Source of the DNA: Thermococcus sp. Bubb.Bath
Lineage (GTDB): Archaea; Methanobacteriota_B; Thermococci; Thermococcales; Thermococcaceae
Direction of reading: 5' to 3'
DNA length: 64,000 nt
NCBI RefSeq assembly: GCF_012027595.1
Contig: NZ_SNUR01000001.1
Coordinates: 806,001 to 870,000, forward strand
Below, one piece after another: positions 39,871-48,292 of the stretch (the first letter of the stretch is position 1; each line of letters begins with the position of its first letter). The notes beneath the pieces were generated by a model. It was not told the DNA's origin. It made no database searches and saw only the letters and a list, made by a program, of their open reading frames with translations. Made by a program: the position numbers and the translations under genes.

Positions 39871-41073
39871 TCACGCATGCTTTACGATAAAGCTCTCAAC
39901 GTCTTCGAGCAGGTTGAGGGCTATGGTGAAGTGGGCCTTTGCCTCGGCTTCCCTTCCGCGCTTGAGGAGCTCCACGCCCACGTGCACCTCCTGAGCGGCG
40001 GTCTTGAGCTTGAGCTGGGGGCCCCTCGTGTCAACGCCCTTTCTGTGAAGCTCCTCCAGGGCCCTGCCGTCCTTGCCAATTCTCTCATGGAACTCTCTGA
40101 CGAGCTTTTTCATGTCCTTCATCTTCTCCCCGACTTTCCTCTCGTGAATCCTCCTCTTCGCAAACTCGATGGCCCTGTGGAACTTCCCTATCGTGCCTCT
40201 ATTTGCGATTATGACGTCGAGCGCCCCGGTGTAGTTGCCCCGGTCTGCCAGTTTCTTAACCTGTCCGTAAACCTCCTGGAACTCGTTCAGGCGCTCCTGG
40301 AGCTCGGTGGCGTTTCCGCCGCTGGCGTTAACCCTATCGATGATTCTCTGGGCGAACTCCATCGCGTTCTCTCCCCTCTTGAGGAAGGCGTTGACGATTT
40401 TGTCCGCGTTTGCGTAGGCGAGCTCCTTCCTTATCTTCACCAGCTTCTCATCGAGTTGCCTCTTGAGTTCCCTGGCCATTACAAGGTCTTCCTGGGCCTT
40501 TCCAATGTTCTTCTCCTTTATGTCTTCCATGACCTGCTTGTATGCTTCTTCCGTCTGGTTGAGGAGTTCGGTGGCGTTGCCCACATCGATGCCCTCTTCC
40601 TGAGCCCTCTTGATGGTCTTCTCAGCCGCCATGAAGTAGCCCTTTATCCTCTTGACTTCTGCGGGGAGCTCATCCCTTATTTTGTTACGAACGTCCTTGA
40701 CGCGCTCCAACACTACCCGGTAGTGGTGCATCGCAAGGACTCCGTTGGCTATTGCCCCCTTGTAGTTCCCGCTTCCATACGCTTCGAGGGCAGCCTCCCT
40801 GTACTCCTCAGCCATCTGATAGTTCTCAACTATGGTCGAGTTGGCGGTGAAGTTCACCTCTTCCATGATCCTGGATGTTATGTTGTGAAGCTTCTCAAGG
40901 TTGGAGATTATGTGTTCAGCCACAATCTGCATCTCCGTGGTGTTGGTGGTGTTGAAGCCCTGATCCTCCCCTGGAATGGCAGCGTTACCACTCCCGCTGG
41001 CCATCACCGCTCCGACTGGTACAAGGGCACCAACCAGCAGCCCTATTATCAACCATGCCTTCAGCCACCTCAC
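39871..41073 (-). CDS. Secreted coiled-coil protein
   Basis: A roughly 400-residue protein with a signal peptide (hydrophobic core about 5-22, cleavage near VMA-SGS), then almost entirely helical, Lys/Glu-rich sequence with heptad-like spacing (KTIKRAQEEGIDVGNATELLN; ERLNEFQEVYGQVKKLADRG) and several NxT/S sites. It is probably an extracellular or surface-attached coiled-coil protein; no anchor is visible. The GTG at 41073, four bases after GGTGAT, is preferred over GTG 41082. The hairpin AGACAC-AAAA-GTGTCT (about 41152-41167) lies upstream in its leader or promoter region. Confidence 0.7.
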   Translation of the reverse strand: MRWLKAWLIIGLLVGALVPVGAVMASGSGNAAIPGEDQGFNTTNTTEMQIVAEHIISNLEKLHNITSRIMEEVNFTANSTIVENYQMAEEYREAALEAYGSGNYKGAIANGVLAMHHYRVVLERVKDVRNKIRDELPAEVKRIKGYFMAAEKTIKRAQEEGIDVGNATELLNQTEEAYKQVMEDIKEKNIGKAQEDLVMARELKRQLDEKLVKIRKELAYANADKIVNAFLKRGENAMEFAQRIIDRVNASGGNATELQERLNEFQEVYGQVKKLADRGNYTGALDVIIANRGTIGKFHRAIEFAKRRIHERKVGEKMKDMKKLVREFHERIGKDGRALEELHRKGVDTRGPQLKLKTAAQEVHVGVELLKRGREAEAKAHFTIALNLLEDVESFIVKHA

Positions 41074-41267
41074 GGCAATCACCTCGATAGCTTAGTGCAA
41101 AACGAATATTTTAGGGACACGGTTGGAAACGGGATGAAACGACGTTCCTGAGACACAAAAGTGTCTGGTAGATCTATCAACATAATAAAAGGCTTAGAAA
41201 GGTAGTTTTGCTATTTGAAACGGTACGAACCGAATAAAACTTAAAATCAGAGAGAGGACATAAAAGC

Positions 41268-42344
41268 TCAGAGGATTACCAACTCCCTGTCAGCCCTCGT
41301 CAGCCTCTTACCCTTGCCATTCACAACTTCAACGTCGTCCTCAATCCTGACCCCACCAAGGCCGGGAACGTAGATTCCGGGCTCTATGGTGAAGGTCATT
41401 CCGTTCTCAAGGATCACCTCCCCATCGGGCCCGATGAAAGGCTCTTCGTGGACGTCCAGCCCGAGGCCGTGGCCCGTTCTATGGGTGAAGTACTCACCGT
41501 AGCCCGCCTTTGCTATGGTTTCCCTCGCGGCTCCGTCGATATCCTTTGCCTTCACCCCTGTTCTAACCGCGCGGTAGGCGTTCTCCTGCGCTTCCTTGAC
41601 GACGTTATAAATCTCAACCAGCTTCTCACCGGGTTTCCCCACCGCTATAGTCCTCGTCATGTCGGAACAGTAACCGTGCCACTTCGCACCGTAGTCGAGG
41701 ATGACCATGTCCCCCTCCCGTATTCTCCTGTCGCCGGGGGCGTGGTGAGGATTAGCGGCGTTCTCTCCGCTGGCCACTATCGGCTCAAAGGATATCCCAT
41801 CGCTCAGCTCTCTAATCCTGAGCTCCATCTGAAGGGCAAGTTCCCTCTCGCGCATTCCAAGGAGGTTCCAGCCCAAAAGCTCCTCAAAAACGCGGTCTAC
41901 AACTTTAGCGGCGTGCTTCATCATGTCTATTTCGTGGGGGTCCTTCCTCATACGAAGCTCCCGTATGGCCGAACTGAGGGGGTAGAACTCGAAACCCCTG
42001 TTCCCAACGCGGAGGACGTTTATGAGCCAGTCGGCGCGCATGGTGTCCTCGACAAGGAGCTTTCCGGAGGAGAGCTCCAATTCAGCAAGAATCCAGGCAA
42101 GCTTGTCGTAGGGGTTCTCCCCGTCACGCCAGAAAGTCGCCGGAAAGTTCGTGACGACGTTTTGGTAGAGGCTCGGAGCGAGAAGCCTGTAGTCCCCGTC
42201 GGCGTTTATTACAAGAAGGGTAAGCCTCTCCCCTGCCTCGTGGATGTGAAGTCCTGTGAGGTAGTAGAGGTTTGTTCCAGGGCTTATCAGAGCCCCATCA
42301 AAGCCCCTCTCCTTCATAAGTCCAACGAGTTTTTCAATGCGCAT
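41268..42344 (-). CDS. pepQ: Xaa-Pro dipeptidase (prolidase)
   Basis: A 358-residue M24 peptidase that cleaves dipeptides with C-terminal proline. All five metal ligands of the pita-bread fold are visible: Asp in VILDYGAKW and CSDMTRT, His in HRTGHGLGLDVHE, Glu in FTIEPGIY and VRIEDDVEV. The N-terminal creatinase-like domain fits. The ATG at 42344, five bases after GGTGA, is chosen over upstream codons. Its ribosome site overlaps the end of the PAP2 phosphatase gene, so the two are co-transcribed. Confidence 0.93.
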   Translation of the reverse strand: MRIEKLVGLMKERGFDGALISPGTNLYYLTGLHIHEAGERLTLLVINADGDYRLLAPSLYQNVVTNFPATFWRDGENPYDKLAWILAELELSSGKLLVEDTMRADWLINVLRVGNRGFEFYPLSSAIRELRMRKDPHEIDMMKHAAKVVDRVFEELLGWNLLGMRERELALQMELRIRELSDGISFEPIVASGENAANPHHAPGDRRIREGDMVILDYGAKWHGYCSDMTRTIAVGKPGEKLVEIYNVVKEAQENAYRAVRTGVKAKDIDGAARETIAKAGYGEYFTHRTGHGLGLDVHEEPFIGPDGEVILENGMTFTIEPGIYVPGLGGVRIEDDVEVVNGKGKRLTRADRELVIL

Positions 42345-42345
42345 T

Positions 42346-43008
42346 TCATTCACCGATACCAGTACCCCCGGAGGTTTTAACCTTTTTCGAGAGCCAGAGC
42401 CAGATGAGGGTGCCCAGGATTATTCCAGTGATCGCGTCCCACACCCAGTGTTCCCCAAGGAGAACCGTAGCAGGAGGAACTAAGAGGGGGAGGATGGAGA
42501 GAAGCCTCGCAATCTTCTCCCTTTGTCTAAACAGGAACAGGAAGCTGACCGTTGCTATCGTGCAGTGTGGTGATGGAAGGACGAACTGGGGCCTTGCCTG
42601 CCAGCTGGGAGGGGGGTACTGCCTTGGAAGGTCTTGGTAGATGTAGTGTGGGGCGTTCACGTTAACCACGGCGAATATCACGGCAAGGATCAGGAAGGAA
42701 AGGGCGTAAGCCCTGACGAGGAGCCTGCTCCCTCTGGGAGCGGTTATGAGGAGGTATGTGAAGGTAAGAACCATAACTCCTGTGAAGCCGAGCCTGTAAA
42801 CGGTGTCCATAACGTGATATATCACCGGATGCGCCTCAGTCCAGAGGAGGAGCGAGAGGACGAACTCTTTTGAGGTACCAGGAAGCTTCAGGAGAAGGCC
42901 GTTCCAGTTAAGGCTCCAGCGGCCAATTAGTGGATAGACATAGCTGTAAGCGTCCCAGAAGAAATAGACCGCGAGAAACTCCATCAGCGCCTTATTCCGC
43001 TCTCCCAT
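42346..43008 (-). CDS. PAP2-family membrane phosphatase
   Basis: A 220-residue protein with about six hydrophobic helices and PAP2 motifs: ALRPQ-like QARPQFVLPSPHCTIAT and GEHWVWDAITG, the latter carrying the catalytic His-Asp. Such enzymes dephosphorylate lipid phosphates or pyrophosphates; the PSPHC.T motif recalls the inositolphosphotransferase-like branch. The ATG follows GGGGAGAGACG. Upstream are the divergent tRNA genes. Confidence 0.82.
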   Translation of the reverse strand: MGERNKALMEFLAVYFFWDAYSYVYPLIGRWSLNWNGLLLKLPGTSKEFVLSLLLWTEAHPVIYHVMDTVYRLGFTGVMVLTFTYLLITAPRGSRLLVRAYALSFLILAVIFAVVNVNAPHYIYQDLPRQYPPPSWQARPQFVLPSPHCTIATVSFLFLFRQREKIARLLSILPLLVPPATVLLGEHWVWDAITGIILGTLIWLWLSKKVKTSGGTGIGE

Positions 43009-43061
43009 CGTCTCTCCCCACAGTTAATCGGTTCCATCCTTAAAAACCTGTCACCGTAATC

Positions 43062-43069
43062 TTTATAAA
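43062..43069 (+). promoter_or_regulatory. TATA box of the tRNA-Asn / tRNA-CAU pair
   Basis: TTTATAAA with GTAATC upstream lies about 30 bases before the first base of tRNA-Asn. The two tRNA genes are five bases apart, so one promoter probably serves both. Confidence 0.55.
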
Positions 43070-43098
43070 GGGCCCCCGTATTCCCTACATTGGGTCGA

Positions 43099-43174
43099 GC
43101 CGCCGTAGCTTAGTTGGCAGAGCGCCGGACTGTTAATCCGGCGGTCCCCGGTTCAAATCCGGGCGGCGGCGCCA
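43099..43174 (+). tRNA. tRNA-Asn (anticodon GTT)
   Basis: Acceptor GCCGCCG (43099-43105) pairs with CGGCGGC (43164-43170); anticodon stem CCGGA/TCCGG with loop CTGTTAA gives GTT; T-arm CCCGG-TTCAAAT-CCGGG; discriminator G and encoded CCA (43172-43174). Confidence 0.96.
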
Positions 43175-43179
43175 TCAGT

Positions 43180-43257
43180 GGGCCCGTAGCTCAGCCTGGT
43201 CAGAGCGCGCGGCTCATAACCGCGTGGTCGGGGGTTCGAAGCCCCCCGGGCCCACCA
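43180..43257 (+). tRNA. tRNA with anticodon CAT (Met, or more likely Ile2)
   Basis: Acceptor GGGCCCG (43180-43186) pairs with CGGGCCC (43247-43253), discriminator A, CCA encoded. Anticodon loop CTCATAA gives CAT. The anticodon stem lacks the three G-C pairs of initiator tRNA. The GGGCCCG..A73 frame is that of archaeal tRNA-Ile, so this may be Ile2, whose wobble C is modified to agmatidine to read AUA. Elongator Met remains possible. Confidence 0.85.
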
Positions 43258-43261
43258 CTCA

Positions 43262-43282
43262 GCCCTTTGCTCCGCAAAGCGC
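43262..43282. repeat. tRNA-trailing hairpin element, copy 2
   Basis: GCCC-TTTGC-TCC-GCAAA-GCGC starts four bases after the CCA of the CAU tRNA. It differs from copy 1 (14827-14847) only in two loop bases. See that entry. Confidence 0.6.
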
Positions 43283-43585
43283 TGGCGGAAGGAATCGTGC
43301 TTTTGTAGAAATGCTAATTTTAAGAAGGTTTACTCTTAAAAAGCCATCTTCATGGGTGTTTGCTCCCAACGAGGCGTCCTTCGGACGCCAGAACAAAAAG
43401 CAAACTTTGTAAAAACCCGCTTTTAGAGTTAAACCCCCTGTTAATGACCCAAAAAGAATGCACGGTTACCCAGTATTTTTACTAGGAGGGCATTTTTTGA
43501 TCAAACTTTGCAATGCAAAGTCTCTTTGATAAACCCCTAAAAGGAGCAGAAAATAATGTTTTGAATAAAAAGGAAAGTAGAGAGG
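43283..43585. repeat. Palindrome-rich non-coding gap between tRNA genes and VAT
   Basis: No gene is visible. The gap holds GGCGTCC-TTC-GGACGCC (43373-43389), a shared CATTTTTTGATCAAACTTTG segment (43491-43510, nearly as at 28340) and ACTTTGCA-A-TGCAAAGT (43505-43521). The mixture of hairpins and AT-rich filler matches the gaps at 14.9-15.2 kb and 28.1-28.5 kb. Confidence 0.55.
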
Positions 43586-46099
43586 TCAGAAGGTGTAGTA
43601 ATCGACCTCACGCTTCCCCTTCTTTGGGACGGCCTTTCTGCTCTCCTCGAAGTTTCTGTAGTACTCCAGCATATACGGCGTTATACTCGGCTTGATCTTC
43701 TTGAGGGCCTCCTCAAAGTCCCTTTTAGTTACCCTGATCTCGTCCAGGAAGTCCTCCTCTGCCCGTTCTTCCTCAGCGGGGATTGCACGAACGATGCGCC
43801 TTAGAGCCGTTAGGGCCGCCTCCCTAACCACTGCCTCTATGTCGGCTCCAGAGTATCCTTCGGTCTTTTTCGCCAGCTCTTCAAGGTTAACGTCCTCAGC
43901 CAGCGGAACCCGCCTCGTGTGAACCTTGAATACCTCAAGCCTGGCCTTCTCGTCCGGAGCCGGAACGAGTATCAACCTGTCGAACCTCCCCGGCCTGAGC
44001 AGGGCTGGATCAATAATGTCCGGCCTGTTGGTGGCTCCAATGACGACCACACCACTGTTCCTTTCTATGCCGTCCATCTCAGTGAGCAGCTGATTGATGA
44101 GGGTATCGAGGTGCCTCGCACCCTCGTATGAGCCCCTGGCCGGTGCTATTGCGTCTATCTCATCAATGAATACCACCGTCGGGGCCGCCTGCCTCGCCTT
44201 CCTGAATATCTCCCTCACCCTTTTCTCAGTCTCTCCAACCCACTTGGAGAGCACTTCTGGTCCCCTTATGGCTATGAAGTTGGCCTCGCTCTCGTTGGCC
44301 ACGGCCTTTGCAAGGAGTGTCTTACCAGTTCCAGGCGGACCGTAGAGGAGTATCCCCCTCGGCGGAGTTATCCCCAATCTCTCAAAGGCCTTGGGGTACT
44401 TAAGCGGCCATTCTACAGCCTCCATCAGCTCCTCCTTAACGTCTTTGAGTCCGCCTATATCGTCCCAGTGGACGTTCGGAACCTCCATAAGTACTTCCCT
44501 TAGTGCAGATGGCTCGACCATCTTCAGTGCCTCGTAGAAGTCGTCCTCCATGACGCGGAGTTCCTGGAGGACTTCGGGGGGTATTTTCTCGTGCTCCGGA
44601 CTCACCCTGCCCTCCTTGATCAGCCTGCGAAGAACTACCATCGCCGCTTCCCTTGCCAGAGCGGCCAGATCAGCACCGACGAAGCCGTGGGTCTTATCCG
44701 CTATCCTGTCGAGCATTCGGTCGATGAGCTTGGCCTTGACCTCGGAGTAAATCTCGCCGTACTCCTTGAGGATGCGCTTTATCTCTTCCTCGCTCCTGGC
44801 CTTCTCCACTTGGACTTTGAGCCTCATCAGCGTCTCCGAGTCTAGGATCCTTGGCCCGACTTCGTCGAGTATGCGCAGGACTTCGCTCCTGTCGAAAGGA
44901 GGCTCTAGAGGCATTCCTCTGGTGTGTATTTGGAGGATTTCCTTCCTTCCCTGCTTGTCTGGAACGCCGACCTCAATCTCCCTATCAAACCTCCCCGGCC
45001 TCCTCAAAGCCGGATCAAGAGCATCCGGCCTGTTGGTTGCTGCTATGACGATAACCTTGCCCCTCCCCTGCAGGCCGTCCATCAGGGTGAGCAGCTGGCT
45101 GACAACCCTCTTCTCGACCTCCCCAACTACTTCCTCCCTCTTGGGGGCGATTGCATCAATCTCGTCGATGAATATTATGCTGGGCGCGTTCTCCTCGGCC
45201 TCTTTGAATATATCCCTCAGCCTTTCTTCACTTTCCCCATAGAACTTGCTCATTATCTCTGGACCGTTGATTGCTATGAAGTGAGCGTTGGCCTCATTTG
45301 CAACGGCCTTTGCAAGGAGTGTCTTACCAGTTCCAGGCGGACCGTAGAGGAGAACTCCCTTCGGCGGCTCGATACCGAGCCTCTCAAAGAGCTCAGGATG
45401 CTTGAGCGGGAGCTCGACCATCTCCCTTATCTTCTGGATCGCGTCCTTTAGACCGCCGATGTCCTCGTATGTTACCTCCGGGATGCGCTCCTCCTTCACC
45501 TCAACCGCCTGGGGAAGAACCTCGACCTCCGTGTTGTAGGATATCTGGACGATCCCCTTGGGGACGGTGCTAACGACGATGAACTTCAGCTCGCCGAAGC
45601 CCAGGGGCATGGTCTCGAACAGTCCTCTGATGAGGTCGTCGAGGGGCGAACCGCCGTAGTAGCCGGCCTCCCCACGGCTGCTGGCGACGACTATGTCCCC
45701 CTTCACGACGGGCCTGCCGAGGAGGTTCTGCTTGACGATTTCCCCCGGAATCTGGAGGATAACACCCTTCTGGGCCGGTGCTAGGGTTACCTTTTTGGCC
45801 TCCTGCACCTGGGCACGCCTTATTGTAACGTAGTCGCCTATGCTCACTCCCGCGTTCTTCCTTATGTACCCGTCCATCCTGACTATGTCCAGCCCCCTGT
45901 CATCAGGGTGCGCGTTCGCCACAACTGCCGCGGTTGAGCGCGAACCCACAAGCTCCACGATGTCTCCTGTGCTCACGCCGAGCTTTTTCTGGTAGCTCTT
46001 GTCAAACCTCACTATTCCCCTTCCCACGTCCACTTTAAGGGCCTCTGCAACCCGGAGTTTTATCTCATCAACACTCTCTTCCTTTCCTCCGAATATCAT
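43586..46099 (-). CDS. vat: VAT, archaeal Cdc48/p97 AAA+ unfoldase
   Basis: An 837-residue double AAA+ ATPase. The N-domain (about 1-185) has the double-psi barrel motif ([26 protein letters not shown]). D1 carries [20 protein letters not shown] (Walker A near 252-259) and [15 protein letters not shown]2 carries a second GPPGTGKT (near 585-592) and [13 protein letters not shown]. The C-terminus ends in an acidic and basic tail with VDYYTF. It unfolds substrates for the proteasome. The ATG follows GGGAGGGAG. The RNase H-fold gene at 46165 is upstream and likely co-transcribed. Confidence 0.96.
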   Translation of the reverse strand: MIFGGKEESVDEIKLRVAEALKVDVGRGIVRFDKSYQKKLGVSTGDIVELVGSRSTAAVVANAHPDDRGLDIVRMDGYIRKNAGVSIGDYVTIRRAQVQEAKKVTLAPAQKGVILQIPGEIVKQNLLGRPVVKGDIVVASSRGEAGYYGGSPLDDLIRGLFETMPLGFGELKFIVVSTVPKGIVQISYNTEVEVLPQAVEVKEERIPEVTYEDIGGLKDAIQKIREMVELPLKHPELFERLGIEPPKGVLLYGPPGTGKTLLAKAVANEANAHFIAINGPEIMSKFYGESEERLRDIFKEAEENAPSIIFIDEIDAIAPKREEVVGEVEKRVVSQLLTLMDGLQGRGKVIVIAATNRPDALDPALRRPGRFDREIEVGVPDKQGRKEILQIHTRGMPLEPPFDRSEVLRILDEVGPRILDSETLMRLKVQVEKARSEEEIKRILKEYGEIYSEVKAKLIDRMLDRIADKTHGFVGADLAALAREAAMVVLRRLIKEGRVSPEHEKIPPEVLQELRVMEDDFYEALKMVEPSALREVLMEVPNVHWDDIGGLKDVKEELMEAVEWPLKYPKAFERLGITPPRGILLYGPPGTGKTLLAKAVANESEANFIAIRGPEVLSKWVGETEKRVREIFRKARQAAPTVVFIDEIDAIAPARGSYEGARHLDTLINQLLTEMDGIERNSGVVVIGATNRPDIIDPALLRPGRFDRLILVPAPDEKARLEVFKVHTRRVPLAEDVNLEELAKKTEGYSGADIEAVVREAALTALRRIVRAIPAEEERAEEDFLDEIRVTKRDFEEALKKIKPSITPYMLEYYRNFEESRKAVPKKGKREVDYYTF

Positions 46100-46164
46100 G
46101 AATCTCCCTCCCGTTTTTTCTCATGACGTTATTGTTATGCAATAGGAGTATAAAATCCCTCCGC

Positions 46165-46935
46165 TTAGTCGCCCTTACCCTTCTTCTCCCGCTGTCTCTT
46201 GATGGCCTCGTCCAGGGTCATGTTGCCCACGGCAACCTCCCTGGCCAGCCTGGAGGAGATAGTGATGTTCCCGCTCAGCTCCCTGCTCCGTCTCTTTATA
46301 TCCTCTATTTCCCTCTTGCTGGGTTCTTTCACCTCAAGGAGCTCGCCTATTCTCCGTTCCTTTCCCTTCCTCAGGCCGATGTTTATTGATGCAACTATAT
46401 CCTGAACTCCAGGGGAATCGACACTTCCCACACGCGGCGTCGTTCTGGCCTCGTTCACGAGGATGACCTGGTAATCGTACCCCAGAACCTCTCCCAGGGC
46501 TTTCAGGGTCAGCGTCCTCTGTCTTCTCGCCCCGTGGCCTATCTTTATCCTTGCTCCTGGATAGCGCCGGAGGAGCTCAAGAATCGGCTCAACGTCCCTC
46601 GGTCCTTTAAGGCGTTGCACCTCCAGAACCCTGTTATCAGCCACGACGCTGACACCGGGCCTCTCTCCGGGGTCTATCGCTATGTAAACCTGGTTGAAGT
46701 GCTCCCGTCCCTCAAGGAGAGAAAGGAGCTCGTCGATGAAGTCCTCCCCCCGGACGATTACCTTTCTGGGAAAATCCAGACTCTCCGCGGTCTTCTCATC
46801 GGTAACAACCACCTCAACGTCGAAGGGGATCCCCTCCCCCTGCCTGAGGCTGTAGAAGCCTATCCCGTGCCTCTTGAGGACCCTAACCGCGGTGTAGTAC
46901 ACCCTCGCATCGCCGGTTATGACCGCTACCCTCAT
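46165..46935 (-). CDS. Uncharacterised protein with RNase H/RuvC-like fold
   Basis: A 256-residue protein. The middle segment VYIAIDPGERPGVSVVADNRVLEVQRL is typical of the RuvC/YqgF RNase H-like fold, with a catalytic-type Asp, and is followed by RIKIGHGARRQRTLTLKALGE and VNEARTTPRVG. The N-terminal 70 residues are a separate small alpha/beta domain. A helical basic tail ends the protein. Nuclease activity is a guess from fold. The ATG follows GGAGGGAAGG. It sits 65 bases upstream of VAT in the same direction. Confidence 0.55.
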   Translation of the reverse strand: MRVAVITGDARVYYTAVRVLKRHGIGFYSLRQGEGIPFDVEVVVTDEKTAESLDFPRKVIVRGEDFIDELLSLLEGREHFNQVYIAIDPGERPGVSVVADNRVLEVQRLKGPRDVEPILELLRRYPGARIKIGHGARRQRTLTLKALGEVLGYDYQVILVNEARTTPRVGSVDSPGVQDIVASINIGLRKGKERRIGELLEVKEPSKREIEDIKRRSRELSGNITISSRLAREVAVGNMTLDEAIKRQREKKGKGD

Positions 46936-47018
46936 GTCCTTCCCTCCGGTGGCGTATTAAAAACGTTTCCGGACCCGAAGCCTTAAATCCTGAACACCGA
47001 AGTTCCGCCGGTGGTATC

Positions 47019-47189
47019 ATGCCCCCGAAGCGCAGGCCTCGCAATGAGGAGGAAGACGACGAGCTCTACGAAGTGGAAGAGTTCGAGGAGCTGGAAGACG
47101 AATTTGACCTGGAGGACGAGGAGATCGCCTGGGAAGACGATGAGTGGGAAGAGCTTGACGATGTCGAACTTGATGAGGAGATTGACTGA
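47019..47189 (+). CDS. Small, extremely acidic 56-residue protein
   Basis: The frame MPPKRRPRNEEEDDELYEVE... ends ELDEEID and stops at 47189. After a basic head (KRRPR) it is about half Asp and Glu, with spaced aromatic residues (Tyr, Phe, Trp). The ATG follows GGTGGTATC, and an AAAACGTTT..CCTTAAATCC region (46960-46990) can be its promoter. It is divergent from the RNase H-fold gene and its stop is one base from the stop of the convergent solenoid gene. Codons favour GAG and GAC as in host genes. No family recognised; its size would hide it from most gene finders. Confidence 0.65.
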   Translation: MPPKRRPRNEEEDDELYEVEEFEELEDEFDLEDEEIAWEDDEWEELDDVELDEEID

Positions 47190-47190
47190 G

Positions 47191-48291
47191 TTAGGCAGGT
47201 ATGAGAAGAGAAACTTCGAATTCCCTCTGAACCCTAACCCCTGCTTCAAAGACCCTCCTTGAGAGTTCCCTCAGCGAGTTGGCCCCCTTCGTATTGGCCT
47301 CCTCCAACAGTTCAAAGGCTGAGAACTTCAACAGCCGGGCTAGCTTGTACCGGCTCCCACCACGGGGCAACAGCATACTCTCCGCGAGCTCATCGCTGAA
47401 GAATCCCGTTCTCACGGCATTCAAGAACACGTCCAGCAGGTAGACAGGGTTGAGGACTTTTTCCATGAACTCCGCGGCCTTCTTTGGCTCTCCCCGAGCC
47501 AGGTAGAACATCGACAGGGCCCTTCCAGTTTCATTCGCTATTTTAGCTCTCCTGAATGCATCCTCCGCCCCTTTGACATCCCCAAGTTCTATCTTCAGCT
47601 TCCCAAGCTCGTCCAGCAGAAGGCTCCTCAGGGGTTCCTCAAGCAACCCGGCCCAGTATTCGAGCCCCTCAACGTCGCCCCTCCCAACGAGACCTGAGAA
47701 GAACCCTTTGAAATAGCTTTTTTTCACCTCATGGAATGGTTTAACAATGGGGTGTGGGAGCCCCGCCTTCTGAGGTTTGTTCTCCTGGATTATTCCACTT
47801 TTTACCTCCCCATTCATGCGCAGGAGCTCCGCTCCGGGCATCAGCTTACCGTCCTTGAATATTAAACCCGCTGGAAGGGGCTTTAGCTGTTGCAGGTCCC
47901 TCTCGTCGAGGCCGAGCTCGCTGAGGCTGACACCCGCAGTTCCCTTCTCCACGATGACTTTGGCCAGAACGTCGGCAACGCTTTTCAGTGCCTTCTTGCG
48001 AAGAAAATCGCTTTTAATGCTCCTGGCCGCCCTTATTGCCAGTTTAAAAATCCCCGCCCTTGAAAGGAGGTAGGAGAGGTTTTTAAAAACCTCGTCGTGG
48101 AGAGTTTCCGTCCTTATCTTCCCTGCTATCTCCAGGGCCTTCTCCGGCGAGCGGGTAACGTACGCTTCGATGACCCACCTGAGGGCATAGTCTCTCCAGT
48201 AGCTTTCTTTTATGCCTTCAGCTTCGCGAAGGGCCCCTTCGAGGTCCCCCTTTGACAGGAGTTCCCTCACCTGAATGAGCCTCGCGTCCAT
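47191..48291 (-). CDS. Helical-repeat (TPR-like) protein
   Basis: A 366-residue soluble protein made of helix pairs: LLSKGDLEGALREAEGIKE, SPEKALEIAGKIRTE and GIFKLAIRAARSIKSDFLRKKAL in the first third and VKGAEDAFRRAKIANETGRAL later. These resemble, in pattern, the solenoid units of the STAND protein at 28623 (EKALEIAGQIRDPY). No enzymatic motif is visible. It starts at an ATG directly beside the uridine phosphorylase stop, so it is the second gene of that operon. Confidence 0.65.
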   Translation of the reverse strand: MDARLIQVRELLSKGDLEGALREAEGIKESYWRDYALRWVIEAYVTRSPEKALEIAGKIRTETLHDEVFKNLSYLLSRAGIFKLAIRAARSIKSDFLRKKALKSVADVLAKVIVEKGTAGVSLSELGLDERDLQQLKPLPAGLIFKDGKLMPGAELLRMNGEVKSGIIQENKPQKAGLPHPIVKPFHEVKKSYFKGFFSGLVGRGDVEGLEYWAGLLEEPLRSLLLDELGKLKIELGDVKGAEDAFRRAKIANETGRALSMFYLARGEPKKAAEFMEKVLNPVYLLDVFLNAVRTGFFSDELAESMLLPRGGSRYKLARLLKFSAFELLEEANTKGANSLRELSRRVFEAGVRVQREFEVSLLIPA

Positions 48292-48292
48292 G

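Noticed and set aside
39796-41151. A 451-codon frame antisense to the secreted coiled-coil gene
   Set aside because: The coiled-coil gene has a signal peptide, ribosome site and normal codon use; the antisense frame has none of these and begins within the cassette B ATPase end.
43180-43257. Initiator tRNA-Met
   Set aside because: Archaeal initiators have three consecutive G-C pairs in the anticodon stem next to the loop; this tRNA has GCGG/CCGC instead.
14740-43600. CRISPR-like repetition among the hairpins of the non-coding gaps
   Set aside because: Repeats are palindromic modules in variable order and spacing, not regularly spaced identical repeats with unique spacers, and no cas gene is present.
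47160-47200. TTGATGA followed by CTGA near the end of the small acidic gene, like a C/D half
   Set aside because: No D'/C' pair, no terminal stem, and the bases are explained by Asp/Glu codons.
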